41,631 nt of DNA from an uncultured Eubacteriales bacterium. Its GTDB lineage: Bacteria > Bacillota > Clostridia > Oscillospirales > Oscillospiraceae. The translations under genes and the position numbers were made by a program. The DNA is taken from NCBI GenBank assembly GCA_900546915.1, contig UREY01000020.1:1-41631 (forward strand). The letters run 5' to 3'. Positions 1-9,000 of the stretch are shown here, piece by piece (the first letter of the stretch is position 1; each line of letters opens with the position of its first letter). The notes under the pieces are model-generated. The model was not told the origin of the DNA, made no database searches, and was given only the letters and a program-made list of their open reading frames with translations.

Positions 1-1
1 G

Positions 2-199
2 AACCTCCAGGGAGACGTGATTGCGCTGTACCGCAGCGACTACAATTACAGCACCGGTTCCTACTACGGCACGAGGCTTTCCGGCGGGCGGAGTAAGCGC
101 AAAGGACGAACAGGGGTGCCTCAAAAGCAATTTTGGGACACCTCTGTACATAGACCGTGTTTAGCAGAAATTTTTCATTCTTTGCGTTTTGCGTCTTGA
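2..199 (+). CDS. RHS-repeat-like protein, C-terminal fragment (5' end outside window)
   Basis: The frame is open from the window edge to a TGA at 197-199. Its first residues read NLQGDVIAL, which matches the hallmark of RHS/YD-repeat proteins (NLQGDV followed by I and a hydrophobic residue). A Tyr/Ser-rich stretch and then a basic tail (SGGRSKRKGR) follow. RHS proteins are large secreted or polymorphic-toxin proteins whose core repeats end in a variable C-terminal region. Only about 65 residues are visible, and the expected repeat continuation is lost after the hallmark, so the gene may be naturally variable here or already broken. The fold cannot be judged from this stub. Confidence 0.4.
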   Translation, partial: NLQGDVIALYRSDYNYSTGSYYGTRLSGGRSKRKGRTGVPQKQFWDTSVHRPCLAEIFHSLRFAS

Positions 200-223
200 C
201 AAATTCCTGATTCCTGCTATAAC
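196..223 (+). promoter_or_regulatory. Sigma-A promoter of tRNA-Gly
   Basis: TTGACA (196-201) and TATAAC (218-223) are separated by 16 bp. The tRNA begins 14 bp after the -10 box, as expected for a short 5' leader trimmed by RNase P. Confidence 0.75.
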
Positions 224-236
224 AAGGAACGTTCCT

Positions 237-312
237 GCGGGTGTAGCTCATCCGGTAGAGCGCCACCTTGCCAAGGTGGAGGTAGCGAATTCGAGCCTCG
301 TCACCCGCTCCA
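237..312 (+). tRNA. tRNA-Gly (anticodon GCC)
   Basis: A full cloverleaf can be folded by hand. The acceptor GCGGGTG pairs with CACCCGC, the anticodon stem CCACC/GGTGG encloses loop TTGCCAA with anticodon GCC, the T-loop reads TTCGAGC, the discriminator is U, and the CCA is encoded at 310-312. It is a single tRNA gene with its own promoter and terminator. Confidence 0.97.
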
Positions 313-314
313 GT

Positions 315-344
315 TCCCGAACGCATTTGCGTTCGGGATTTTTT
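315..344 (+). terminator. Intrinsic terminator of tRNA-Gly
   Basis: A 10-bp perfect stem (315-324 with 329-338) with an ATTT loop is followed by six T residues (339-344), three bases after the CCA end of the tRNA. Confidence 0.9.
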
Positions 345-356
345 ATGTGTGTACGC

Positions 357-400
357 AAAAACGGCGGGGATCGATGCAGATGCTGTGATCGATCCTCGCC
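357..400 (-). terminator. Intrinsic terminator of the ArsR-type regulator
   Basis: On the minus strand a 13-bp stem (388-400 with 363-375, one mismatch) is followed by a G and five U residues. It sits 23 bp beyond the stop codon of the regulator at 423. Confidence 0.8.
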
Positions 401-422
401 ATTGTTGCTGTTGGGGGCGCGG

Positions 423-1475
423 TTACAGCAGGGAGTTTTGCAAAGACTGAAAAAATGCCTGCAGATTGGACCGGCTGATGGAGTATTGGGTGTAAATCCC
501 CTGCTTTTCGGCCACCACAAAATTTTCGTAAAGCAGGTTGGCCATGTGGTAGGAGACGGTGGCGGGGGAGAGCTTCAGACGGTCACCAATATCCTGGCCG
601 TAGAGAGGTTGATTTTTGAGTTCTTGAAGAATGCTGAGACGCCGGGTGTCGGAGAGTGCTTTGAGTCCACGGGAGAGACGGTTGACATCCTGACTGTATT
701 TTTGATTCAGGGCGTGGATGGCATCAAAGAAAACTCCATAGTACAGGTAGGATGTGGACTCACTGCTCTCATATAGCGCGATGCTGCCAATGGGCACCAG
801 GGTTGGAATCCACACGATGGGGCTCTTCTCTGGAACGAACTCCAGCAGATGCAAAATGCCGGGGTCTGGATTGGTTTGGAAGCTCTGGATTGCGCTGGGG
901 ATGCGCGACAGAAAGGGGGCTTCCATTTCGCGAAACAGCGAGGCTGCCTGCTCAATGATCTGTGCAAACTCTGCTTGGCAGGCTTCGGGGTCAGAAAAAG
1001 CCTGCAAGCAGGCGTACTTGTAATGTTCGATCCTGGGATATCCTCGCAGAAAGTGCAGGAGGCTGTGCAGGTCCTCAATAGACTCCAGCTCTTCTGCAGG
1101 GCACTCCAAAATACGACTAATGAGATATCGCAGCGCCGGTAAACGGCGATCCTGCGGCAGCTGGCTAAATTGAATATGCTTCTGCTGCATGCTATAGAGG
1201 GCGAAGCCCAGAGAGGCCCAGCATCCCCGAGCGGAACCAAAGTAGAAGCGAAGGGTTTCTTCCGGGATGTTCAGATTTTGCAAAATATGAGTTTCTACTT
1301 CTAATACAGGGCTGATGATGGTTTCCACCTCAGACAACGGGATACCGTGCTTCTCGGAGAGGGAGGTTGCAATGTCTTGCACGCTGTGGATGTCGCCGGG
1401 AGGCGAAAAGTGACGCGTTAGTAGATAAATACATTCGTAGGCAGGATCAAAATGATCCTGAAATTCTATATTCAT
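423..1475 (-). CDS. Large ArsR-family winged-helix transcriptional regulator
   Basis: The protein has 350 residues. The last 80 or so form an ArsR-type winged helix-turn-helix: ALSDTRRLSILQEL, then GQDIGDRLKLSPATVSYHM as the recognition helix region, then a wing with YTQYSIS. The N-terminal 260 residues are mostly helical, have no recognisable metal-binding cluster, and presumably form a sensor or dimerisation domain. Typical ArsR proteins have only about 100 residues. The start at 1475 is preferred over an in-frame upstream ATG (1604) because a GAGGG ribosome binding site precedes it by 8 bases and the upstream extension would run through the promoter at 1506-1534. It is transcribed divergently from the LRR surface-protein gene, so it may regulate that block; this is inference. 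Confidence 0.85.
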   Translation of the reverse strand: MNIEFQDHFDPAYECIYLLTRHFSPPGDIHSVQDIATSLSEKHGIPLSEVETIISPVLEVETHILQNLNIPEETLRFYFGSARGCWASLGFALYSMQQKHIQFSQLPQDRRLPALRYLISRILECPAEELESIEDLHSLLHFLRGYPRIEHYKYACLQAFSDPEACQAEFAQIIEQAASLFREMEAPFLSRIPSAIQSFQTNPDPGILHLLEFVPEKSPIVWIPTLVPIGSIALYESSESTSYLYYGVFFDAIHALNQKYSQDVNRLSRGLKALSDTRRLSILQELKNQPLYGQDIGDRLKLSPATVSYHMANLLYENFVVAEKQGIYTQYSISRSNLQAFFQSLQNSLL

Positions 1476-1505
1476 GGTCTTACCCTCAATTCTGTGTTTT
1501 TTCTC

Positions 1506-1534
1506 ATCATAGCACAGCCTGGCGTTTTTTGCAA
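1506..1534 (-). promoter_or_regulatory. Sigma-A promoter of the ArsR-type regulator
   Basis: On the minus strand TTGCAA (1534-1529) and TATGAT (1511-1506) are separated by exactly 17 bp. It lies 31 bp upstream of the chosen ATG and also carries TGTGC directly before the -10 (extended -10 character). Confidence 0.7.
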
Positions 1535-1639
1535 GAAATGCCAAAAATATTTTTAAAATATTTGAAATATGGGAAAGTGGCAGGGTGAATCTGTATCTCT
1601 TCATAGTGAAAATGAAATTAAAATATAAGGGGGGCAGGC

Positions 1640-1682
1640 AAAACTGAGGCAGCCTTTCTCGGCAATATTTTGCTTCAGTTTT
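1640..1682. other. 12-bp inverted repeat in the divergent intergenic region
   Basis: AAAACTGAGGCA (1640-1651) and TGCTTCAGTTTT (1671-1682) are complementary except for one base, with a 19-base loop. A T5 run follows at 1689-1693 on the plus strand. It lies between the divergent promoters of the ArsR regulator and the LRR gene. It could be the terminator of an unseen short transcript or a regulator-binding site. The rest of 1535-1800 is AT-rich and shows no convincing ORF. Confidence 0.4.
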
Positions 1683-1800
1683 GTGCGGTTTTTAGGAAAA
1701 TAATTGTAAAAATTTGAGAAAATAGAGGGAATTAGGGGAGATGGAAAATGGAAGCACCTCGCTGTTCTGCTAATATTTTGACGAAATTTGAATTAAGATG

Positions 1801-1830
1801 TTGACAGGAACTGGAAAGCTGTGCTATCAT
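1801..1830 (+). promoter_or_regulatory. Sigma-A promoter of the LRR surface-protein gene
   Basis: A consensus TTGACA (1801-1806) and TATCAT (1825-1830) are separated by 18 bp, with TGTGC before the -10. Transcription would start near 1837, giving a leader of about 195 bases before the ATG at 2032. Because the promoter covers 1801-1830, the longer in-frame ORF beginning at 1798 cannot be the translated form. Confidence 0.75.
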
Positions 1831-1906
1831 AGAAGAGCAGAGATGCAGGGCATAGTTCGAATTTTTTTGAACTATATGGCAATTACGGGACGAGAGGAGG
1901 GAAAGC

Positions 1907-2017
1907 GTGGATGTAGCAGTCTGCCGGCACGATGGTGGACTTGCCTGCGTAAACTCCAGCGACGGCCTTCTTGCGCTCGCGTGGACAAACCATTCCGACG
2001 AACGAAGATTGATATGA
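1907..2017 (+). CDS. Possible 36-codon leader peptide ORF upstream of the LRR gene
   Basis: A GTG at 1907 is preceded by a strong ribosome binding site (GAGGAGGG, five bases away) and opens a 36-codon frame ending in TGA at 2015-2017. The main gene has its own GGGAG site at 2020-2024, so the two ORFs would be translated in series from one mRNA. The predicted peptide begins MDVAVCRHDGGLACVNSSDG and is hydrophilic, with two cysteines and no membrane segment. No family is recognised. The alternative is that this is untranslated leader whose ORF arises by chance; the quality of the ribosome binding site is the main argument for translation. Confidence 0.4.
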   Translation: MDVAVCRHDGGLACVNSSDGLLALAWTNHSDERRLI

Positions 2018-2031
2018 CAGGGAGTGTGAAA

Positions 2032-5000
2032 ATGAAAACAGGTAAACAAATATTGTGCTTCTTTCTGGCACTGGCCCTCATCCTTGGGCTGCTGCCCGCA
2101 ACGGTTCAATCGGTTCGGGCTGTGGAGGCTGATCAGTCAGCAACGGAACCACTCGTGGACTTAAAGGCCGTGGATCACAGCGATGATGTTTACATTGCAA
2201 TGGAAACGGAAGAACCCGCCCAGGTTCCAGAGGCAGACAGCAGCCAGGAGGAGAAAACACTTTACAAATTCTCCTTTTCTTTTAGTGTTCCAAACGCAAA
2301 TGCCACGGTCTTTGTAGGCGATGAGGATATGGGGACCAGCTTTGAAGTGGAAGAGGGAAGCGATGTGACGTTTCGCATTGTCGCCCGGGGTTATAAGGTT
2401 GGCGTCCTTCTTTTCGGGGGGCGTCCCTTCCAACCCAATGCGGACGGTTCTTATACGGTTACGAATGTTCGCAGTAACTGTTCGTTTACAGTAATGCTGG
2501 CAAAAGCTGAGGGAGGGGAGGCAGAAGTTACCTTCCGCTGCACAAACGCGAAGGTAACAGTGGGCAATGTGGATTACACCGGCGGTACATATTCACATCC
2601 CGGTGGTAGTCTCTCGTTTACGGTAGAGGTGCCGGAAGGATATTACGTGCAGTCGGTAACAGCAACGCCTGCTCAGGATATCTTCTGCGGTTCAGAAATA
2701 CGGAACCAGAAACTTGTGTATAGTGTGAACATTGAGCCAGACAACGAGGGTAAAGTTGCAATTGACATTGTGGCAGCGGAAGGAACAGAGGATACCTGGC
2801 CGCTGGAATATGTGTATAGCATAAACGGTCCCTCTATGACCTATGCAACGGTTAAGGCTTGTGACCCCACTTATGAGGGAGCGTTGGAAATCCCCAAAAC
2901 GGTCATCCATAACGGTGTTCCGTTTCCTGTACAATCCATCGGGGAATATGCATTCATGGAGTGTTATACCCTGACAGAGTTGACAATACCGGATACGGTC
3001 GTCAGCATCGGATATATGGCGCTTAGCTATACCGGCCTTCGCCACATTCGGCTTTCAGAAAATCTGCAGAGCATGGATGAGGATTGCTTTGTTAAATGCA
3101 TCTATTTGGAAGAGCTTACGCTGCCGGAGAGCTTAAAGGTAATTCCAGAACGAGCATTTGACAGCTGCTACGCACTACGAACGGTTGTTTTGCCGGATGG
3201 TCTGCAGGTAATTGGTGAATTTGCATTTTGGGCTTGCTATAATCTGTCAGAAATTACCATACCTGCGGGAGTGACGGAAATCGCAGATGGCACATTTATG
3301 GGATGTAGGAGCTTGGCAAAGGTCACATTCCTGGGCCCAGTGACATCAATTGGAGAAACTGCCTTTTATGATACGAGGTCACTGAAGCACATTGATTTGC
3401 CAGACAGCCTAACCTCTTTGGGAAGTGGCGCTTTTAAGCAGTCTCATCGTGATGGAGAAACAGACCGGAGCGGTGGCCTGGAGGAAATTGTACTTCCGGC
3501 AGGGCTCACGAAGATTGAAGAAGATACATTTAATGGCTGCTATGATATGCGGAGTGTACATTTTTTAGGAAAAGTAACATCTATTGGAAACTGCGCATTT
3601 TATGATACAAAATCCTTACAAGAGATTGACCTGCCGGAAAGTGTTTGCAGCATTGGAGAACGTGCTTTTTCCGGTTCAGGGTTGCAGAAAATTCTACTCC
3701 CAAAGGATTGTGTGGATGTTGAGCCGGATGCTTTCGCCTCGTCTGCGCTGGAGGCCTTTGAGGTAGATCCTGGGAACACAGCTTTTCAGGCGGGCGAAGA
3801 TGGTGTGCTGTATTCTCGGGATGGAAAACAATTGGTGCTCTATCCTTATAGCAGGCAGGAAGCAGCCTACACAGTCCGGCCCGGGACAGTGGAGATTGGG
3901 GCATATGCATTCCGTGGTGTGCGGAATCTGGAGCACATCATCTTCCCGGATAGCCTGCGGGAAATTGGGGCATATGCATTCTATCGTGTGCAGAATCTGG
4001 AGCACATCATCCTCCCGGATAGCCTGCGGGAAATTGGTGATTACGCCTTTGCCCAACAGCCGAAATTGAAAGAAGTGGTACTGCCAGAGGGCTTAGAGGA
4101 TATTTCCAGCGAGTACACATTTTTCTACTGCGATTCTTTGACGGAGTTGTCCCTTCCCACGACGCTTCGAGATATCAGCGGGTCGTATGTGTTTTCAGGA
4201 ATTGGAATAACAGAGTTGGTCCTACCAGATGGCTTGCAGGACATTAGCGGAGACCATATTTTTAGTAATTGCGATGCGCTTTCTTCTTTGGAACTGCCAA
4301 AGGATCTGGAATTGATTTCCGGCAGCTGGAATTTTGCACGTACTTCTATTGAGAAGTTGACTTTGCCCGTGATGTTACAGGAAATCCAAGGCGAGGATAA
4401 CTTCTATGCTTGTGAAAAGCTTTCGGAGGTTGTATTGCCTGCTGGCCTGCGCATACTTGGCGATGGGAGCTTTGGGAGCTGCACATTGCTGGAAAAGATT
4501 CAATTGCCGGCTTCGTTAATAAAGTTGAATTCTGGAACTTTTTCAGGATGCTCAGAACTTAAACACATAGAGATTCCGGAAAAGGTGACTAGCATTGGAA
4601 GCAGCTGCTTTGCTGGCTGCGAGAACCTGACAGAGCTGGAGCTGCCGGTGGAGCTTCAGGCAATTGGCGCTTCCTGTTTTGCAGGGTGTAATGGCTTGGA
4701 AGCGATCAATTTACCGGTTGGGCTGCAATCCATCGGAAGCTATGCGTTTGCTTGTACGGGAATTACGGAGCTGTCGGTTCCTCAAACCGTTACAAGCTGG
4801 GGTGATTGTCCGATTGGCGTCACGATGGGGGACAGAGGCTACGTGTATGACACCAGTCGAACCTATGTCATATATTTTGCAGGCGACCTTCCGGAATGGG
4901 AGGGAGTATACGGACTACCGAATATGACAAATTTGTACTGCTACTTTCCCCGTGATAACACGACATGGATGGAGGACCTACGGTATTTGATGGACGGACC

Positions 5001-5838
5001 GGCCTTCTTCCGGATACACTGGCTTGCAGCGGGCGTCTCCTTGCCAGAGTCTCTGGAGTTGACTGTAGGCTGCAAGCAGCAGCTGACCGAAGCGGTGCAG
5101 CCGGCTGAAGATCCCAACCTGCCTCTGACCTGGAGCAGCAGCGATGAGACTGTGGTGCAGGTGGATGAAACCGGTATGCTCACCGGAATAGCGCCAGGTA
5201 CTGCGGTCATCACAGCTTCCGCAGGCGGCGGGGCCTACAGCGCCCAGTGCTGGGTGACCGTGCTGGAGGGCAGCGCGCCTCACTATGAAGATGTGCCGGA
5301 GGACGCATGGTACTATGAGGCCGTGCAGTACACCAGTGAGCATGGCCTGTTCCAGGGCATCACGGAGACGAAATTTGGCCCCCATATCACGATGACGCGG
5401 GGCATGCTGGTAACGGTCCTGTACCGCCTGGAGGGGGAGCCGGCCGTAGACGGCCAGACCCAGCCCTTTACCGATGTGGATGCCGGCCGGTACTATGGAG
5501 ACGCCATTACCTGGGCGGCGAACAGCGGCGTGGTGAATGGCGTGACGGATACGCGATTTGCCCCTGAGGCGGCAGTCACCAGAGAGCAGATGGTGACCAT
5601 CCTTTACCGCTATGCCGGCCTCGAGGGGGCTGATGTGACGGCGAAGGCAGACCTGGAGAGCTTCCCGGACCATGATCAGGTGAAGCCATACGCCCGGGAC
5701 GCGTTTTCCTGGGCGGTGGGAGCCGGTATCATCCAGGGGAATTCCAACGGCGGCGTTACCACCCTGTCCCCCCGCAACAGCGCCACCCGCGCGCAGGTTG
5801 CAGCTGTGCTGATGCGTTACTTGGAGCAGCTGGGGTAA
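2032..5838 (+). CDS. Secreted BspA-type leucine-rich-repeat protein with Ig-like domain and SLH triplet
   Basis: The protein has 1268 residues. A signal peptide (MKTGKQ, then a long Leu/Ala core ending near SVRA) is followed by about 240 residues of beta-rich sequence. A long run of about 23-residue BspA/LRR_5 repeats follows at roughly 270-920 (pattern: I..YAF..C..L..I.LP..L..I). Then come a Big_2-type bacterial Ig domain at roughly 1000-1080 (LTWSSSDETVVQVDETGMLTG) and three SLH repeats to the end, starting YEDVPEDAWYYEAVQY. SLH repeats bind pyruvylated secondary wall polymers, so it is surface-anchored; LRR_5 proteins usually bind host or environmental ligands. The start at 2032 has a GGGAG site seven bases upstream. 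The LRR part is visibly AT-richer than the Ig/SLH part, as if modules of different origin were joined near 5030. It heads the surface block; 182 bp separate it from the protease gene. Confidence 0.92.
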   Translation: MKTGKQILCFFLALALILGLLPATVQSVRAVEADQSATEPLVDLKAVDHSDDVYIAMETEEPAQVPEADSSQEEKTLYKFSFSFSVPNANATVFVGDEDMGTSFEVEEGSDVTFRIVARGYKVGVLLFGGRPFQPNADGSYTVTNVRSNCSFTVMLAKAEGGEAEVTFRCTNAKVTVGNVDYTGGTYSHPGGSLSFTVEVPEGYYVQSVTATPAQDIFCGSEIRNQKLVYSVNIEPDNEGKVAIDIVAAEGTEDTWPLEYVYSINGPSMTYATVKACDPTYEGALEIPKTVIHNGVPFPVQSIGEYAFMECYTLTELTIPDTVVSIGYMALSYTGLRHIRLSENLQSMDEDCFVKCIYLEELTLPESLKVIPERAFDSCYALRTVVLPDGLQVIGEFAFWACYNLSEITIPAGVTEIADGTFMGCRSLAKVTFLGPVTSIGETAFYDTRSLKHIDLPDSLTSLGSGAFKQSHRDGETDRSGGLEEIVLPAGLTKIEEDTFNGCYDMRSVHFLGKVTSIGNCAFYDTKSLQEIDLPESVCSIGERAFSGSGLQKILLPKDCVDVEPDAFASSALEAFEVDPGNTAFQAGEDGVLYSRDGKQLVLYPYSRQEAAYTVRPGTVEIGAYAFRGVRNLEHIIFPDSLREIGAYAFYRVQNLEHIILPDSLREIGDYAFAQQPKLKEVVLPEGLEDISSEYTFFYCDSLTELSLPTTLRDISGSYVFSGIGITELVLPDGLQDISGDHIFSNCDALSSLELPKDLELISGSWNFARTSIEKLTLPVMLQEIQGEDNFYACEKLSEVVLPAGLRILGDGSFGSCTLLEKIQLPASLIKLNSGTFSGCSELKHIEIPEKVTSIGSSCFAGCENLTELELPVELQAIGASCFAGCNGLEAINLPVGLQSIGSYAFACTGITELSVPQTVTSWGDCPIGVTMGDRGYVYDTSRTYVIYFAGDLPEWEGVYGLPNMTNLYCYFPRDNTTWMEDLRYLMDGPAFFRIHWLAAGVSLPESLELTVGCKQQLTEAVQPAEDPNLPLTWSSSDETVVQVDETGMLTGIAPGTAVITASAGGGAYSAQCWVTVLEGSAPHYEDVPEDAWYYEAVQYTSEHGLFQGITETKFGPHITMTRGMLVTVLYRLEGEPAVDGQTQPFTDVDAGRYYGDAITWAANSGVVNGVTDTRFAPEAAVTREQMVTILYRYAGLEGADVTAKADLESFPDHDQVKPYARDAFSWAVGAGIIQGNSNGGVTTLSPRNSATRAQVAAVLMRYLEQLG
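3892..4029 (+). repeat. Recent 69-bp tandem duplication of one LRR unit
   Basis: 3892-3960 and 3961-4029 are adjacent 69-bp units differing at six positions. They encode two nearly identical 23-residue LRR_5 repeats (about residues 621-643 and 644-666). Other repeats in the array are far more diverged at DNA level, so this is a recent in-frame expansion. Confidence 0.9.
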
Positions 5839-6020
5839 TTGCAAGGCTGTTCACATGAGGATACCTGCTTCAAACTCCCCGGTGGGAACAGATTTTGTTG
5901 TTTTGCCCATCTCCGGCGAATGGGAACTGCGTACCGGAGGTGGGGGAGTAGGAATGGAATGAAAAAGTGCCCGGCTTCCTGGATGGGGCCGGGACAGGTA
6001 AAAAGGATGTGAGGTACAAC

Positions 6021-9000
6021 ATGGCGAATCAAACACGTAAACGCCTGCTTGCCCTGGCCCTGGCGCTTTGCCTGGCTTTGGGGATGCTCCTGCCCGCCGG
6101 GCGGGTCAACGCCGAAGGACAGAGCGCCGGAATCCTGACCGAGGTGACCGGAGAGGAGCGGGAACGGCTGGCTTCCCTGGCCGATGACGCCCTGGCTCTG
6201 GAGGAACCCTCGGAGGAGGCCCCGGCGGCAGACACGCCGGTCCGGGTGTTCATCGTCCTATCGGGCAAGAGCGCCCTGGAGCAAGGCTACGCCGCCTCTG
6301 CCGTGGCGGAAGCTACCGCCTATACGGACAGCTTGCTGAGCCGGCAGGAGGCGGTGATCCAACGAATTGAAACCCGGGTTTTGGAAGAGCCGCTGCAGGT
6401 GCGCTACCAGTTTACGGCGGTGGCCAACGCCATTTCCGCCGTGGTGCCCTACGGCTCCATGGAGGAGATTGCGGCCCTGCCCGGCGTGGAGCAGGTGTGC
6501 CCCGTCCCGGTCTACGAGACCTGCCAGACGGAGCTCTCTCCCATGACCATGACCACCGGCGATATGGTGGGAAGCTACGGAACCTGGGAGAGCGGGTACA
6601 CCGGCGCCGGGATGCGCATTGCCGTCATCGACACCGGCCTGGATCTGGACCACCCCTCCTTTGACCCGGCAGCCTATGACTATGCCCTGAGCCAGCTGGA
6701 GGGCGACTGGGACCTCCTGGACCAGACAGAGATTGCCCAGGTCCTGCCCCGGCTGACCATTGCCAAGGACGGCCTGACGGCGGCAGACCTTTACCGCAAT
6801 ACAAAAGTGGCCTTTGGCTACAACTATGTAGACGGGGACCTGGATATTACCCACGATCATGATGCCCAAGGCGACCACGGAACCCATGTGTCCGGTATTG
6901 CTACGGCCAACCGGTATGTTCCGAAAGACGGCGGCTTTGCCTCCGCTGCCGAGACGGTGCTGGCCTGCGGCGTAGCCCCGGAAGCGCAGCTTCTGGTGAT
7001 GAAGGTGTTTGGCAAGGGCGGCGGCGCTTATGCCGATGACTATATGGCTGCCATTCAGGATGCCATTTACTTGGGCTGCGACGCCGTCAACCTGAGCTTG
7101 GGCTCCTCCAGCCCCGGCTTTGTAGACCCGGTCGGCTCCGGTGTGGCTTTCGCGGAGCAGTTGTTCCAGTCCCTCACAGAGACGGACGTTGTGGTAACCA
7201 TCTCCGCAGGCAACGCCTATAGCGCAGGCTTCCAGAGCGCCACAGGTACAGATTTGCACCGGACTGCAGATCCGGACATTGACACCGTCGGCAGCCCCGG
7301 CTCCTATGAGAATGCTCTGACGGTGGCCAGTGTGACCAATTCCGGATTGACCGGCCCCTACCTGTCCGTGGGTCAGATCTATGCCTCCTACACCGCAGTG
7401 GGCAGCGCTCCGGCGGGCCTTGTGAGCTGGGAGAGCCTGGACGAAGGCGGGGCAGGCACAGACTATCCCTTTGTTTTCCTGGGTGACCCCACCAGCGACA
7501 CCGATACCCGGAAATACGCCATGTCCCGGAGTGACTTCAACGGGCTGGACGTAACGGGCAAGATTGTCCTGATTTCCCGGGGCGCCAATGCCTTTTCGGA
7601 AAAGCACAGCTTTGCCGCCCAGGCTGGGGCCAAAGCCGTCATCATCTACAACAACACCAGCGGTACCGTCAATATGGATCTAAGCGCCTCCACGGGAACC
7701 ATTCCCTGTGTCTTCCTGACCCAGAAGGATATGCAGCGGTTTTTGGCAGCTGCGGAACAGGGAGCGGACGGCAGCTGGGGCGGCGTCATGACCCTGCACA
7801 GCTCGCCTACGGTTCTGGAAAATGGGGAAGACGGCTACCGCATGAGCGACTTCTCCTCCTGGGGCGTCCCCGGGGACCTGTCCCTGAAGCCGGAGATCAC
7901 GGCCCCCGGCGGCAACATCTACTCCACCTTAGATGGAGGCGCCTACGGCTCCATGAGTGGCACCTCCATGGCAGCTCCGGCCATGGCGGGTCTGTCGGCC
8001 CTGGTGCTGCAGTACATCGAAGACCAAAATCTGACGGAACAGACAGGCCTGTCCGCCCGGGCCCTGGCGCAGGCCCTACTCATGAGCACGGCGAAGCCTC
8101 TGACCGAAGAGAACGGTTTGCCCTATTCCCCCCGGAAGCAGGGCGCGGGTTTGGCCAATGCCTACGAGGCCACTTCTGCCCAGTCCTACCTGCTGGTAGG
8201 GGCCGTGTCGGGTAACGACGGTAAGGTGAAAATGGAACTGGGGGATGATCCGGACCGAACCGGCAGCTACCGGTTCACCTTCACCGTATACAACCTGTCT
8301 CCAGAGCCTAAGACCTATGCCTTTGGCAGCGATGTGCTCACCGAGTCGGTGGAGACCGTAGACGGTGTCCGTTACATGGCCGAGTCTTCCTATGCCCTGA
8401 CGCCACAGGTGCGCTTTGCGGTTTCTTCCATGCCCTATGATCTCACTGGGGACAACCGGGTGAACCGGGATGACGCCCTGGCCCTGCTGCGGCACTGCAA
8501 CGGTACCCTGGCGCTGCCGGCAAGCAAGCTGGACCTGCTGGACCTGGATGGGGACGGCGGCGTGACCACCGGGGACGCCCAGCGGTATCTGTGCCAGCTG
8601 GAGGACCTGGAGGGGGCTGTGATGGAGGACACGGGCTGCACCGTGGCTCCCGGCGGCAGCGCCACCGTGACGGTGACCATGGACCTGTCCAAGAGGGACC
8701 GGGCTTACCTGGACGGAAATTTTGAAAACGGCATGTATGTGGATGGCTTTGTATATGTCCGGGAGGTGGAGCGGACCACCAATGAGGGGGTAATTCTGGA
8801 GAATGCGGATCTGTCCCTGCCCTTCTTGGCCTATTACGGCGGCTGGTCCGAACCTGCCATGCTGGAGGACGCATGGTATTATGACGAGGCCACCTTGGAA
8901 AACAGCTATTCCGGCGGCTATAACGCTGCGACGGTTCGGGTGGACGGCCAATCCTTTGCCTTGGGCATGAATCCCTTCCTTGCAGAGGCAAGCGATTATC

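Noticed and set aside
1506..1830. Shared GCTGTGCTAT(G/C)AT sequence in the divergent ArsR and LRR promoters as a common operator
   Set aside because: TGTGCTAT is a common extended -10 context in such genomes and also occurs before the desulfidase gene, so a regulon is not supported.
1798..2031. In-frame N-terminal extension of the LRR protein starting at ATG 1798
   Set aside because: It would begin within the predicted promoter, would remove the signal peptide from the N-terminus, and lacks a ribosome binding site; the ATG at 2032 has both signal peptide and site.
2840..4800. Repeated DNA resembling a CRISPR or satellite array
   Set aside because: The periodicity is 69 bp, in frame, and encodes LRR_5 repeats; no identical short repeats with unique spacers occur anywhere in the window.
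6258..7607. Long open frame antisense to the protease gene
   Set aside because: Low-complexity Gly/His/Val-rich translation typical of the shadow of a GC-rich gene; no start signal or family.
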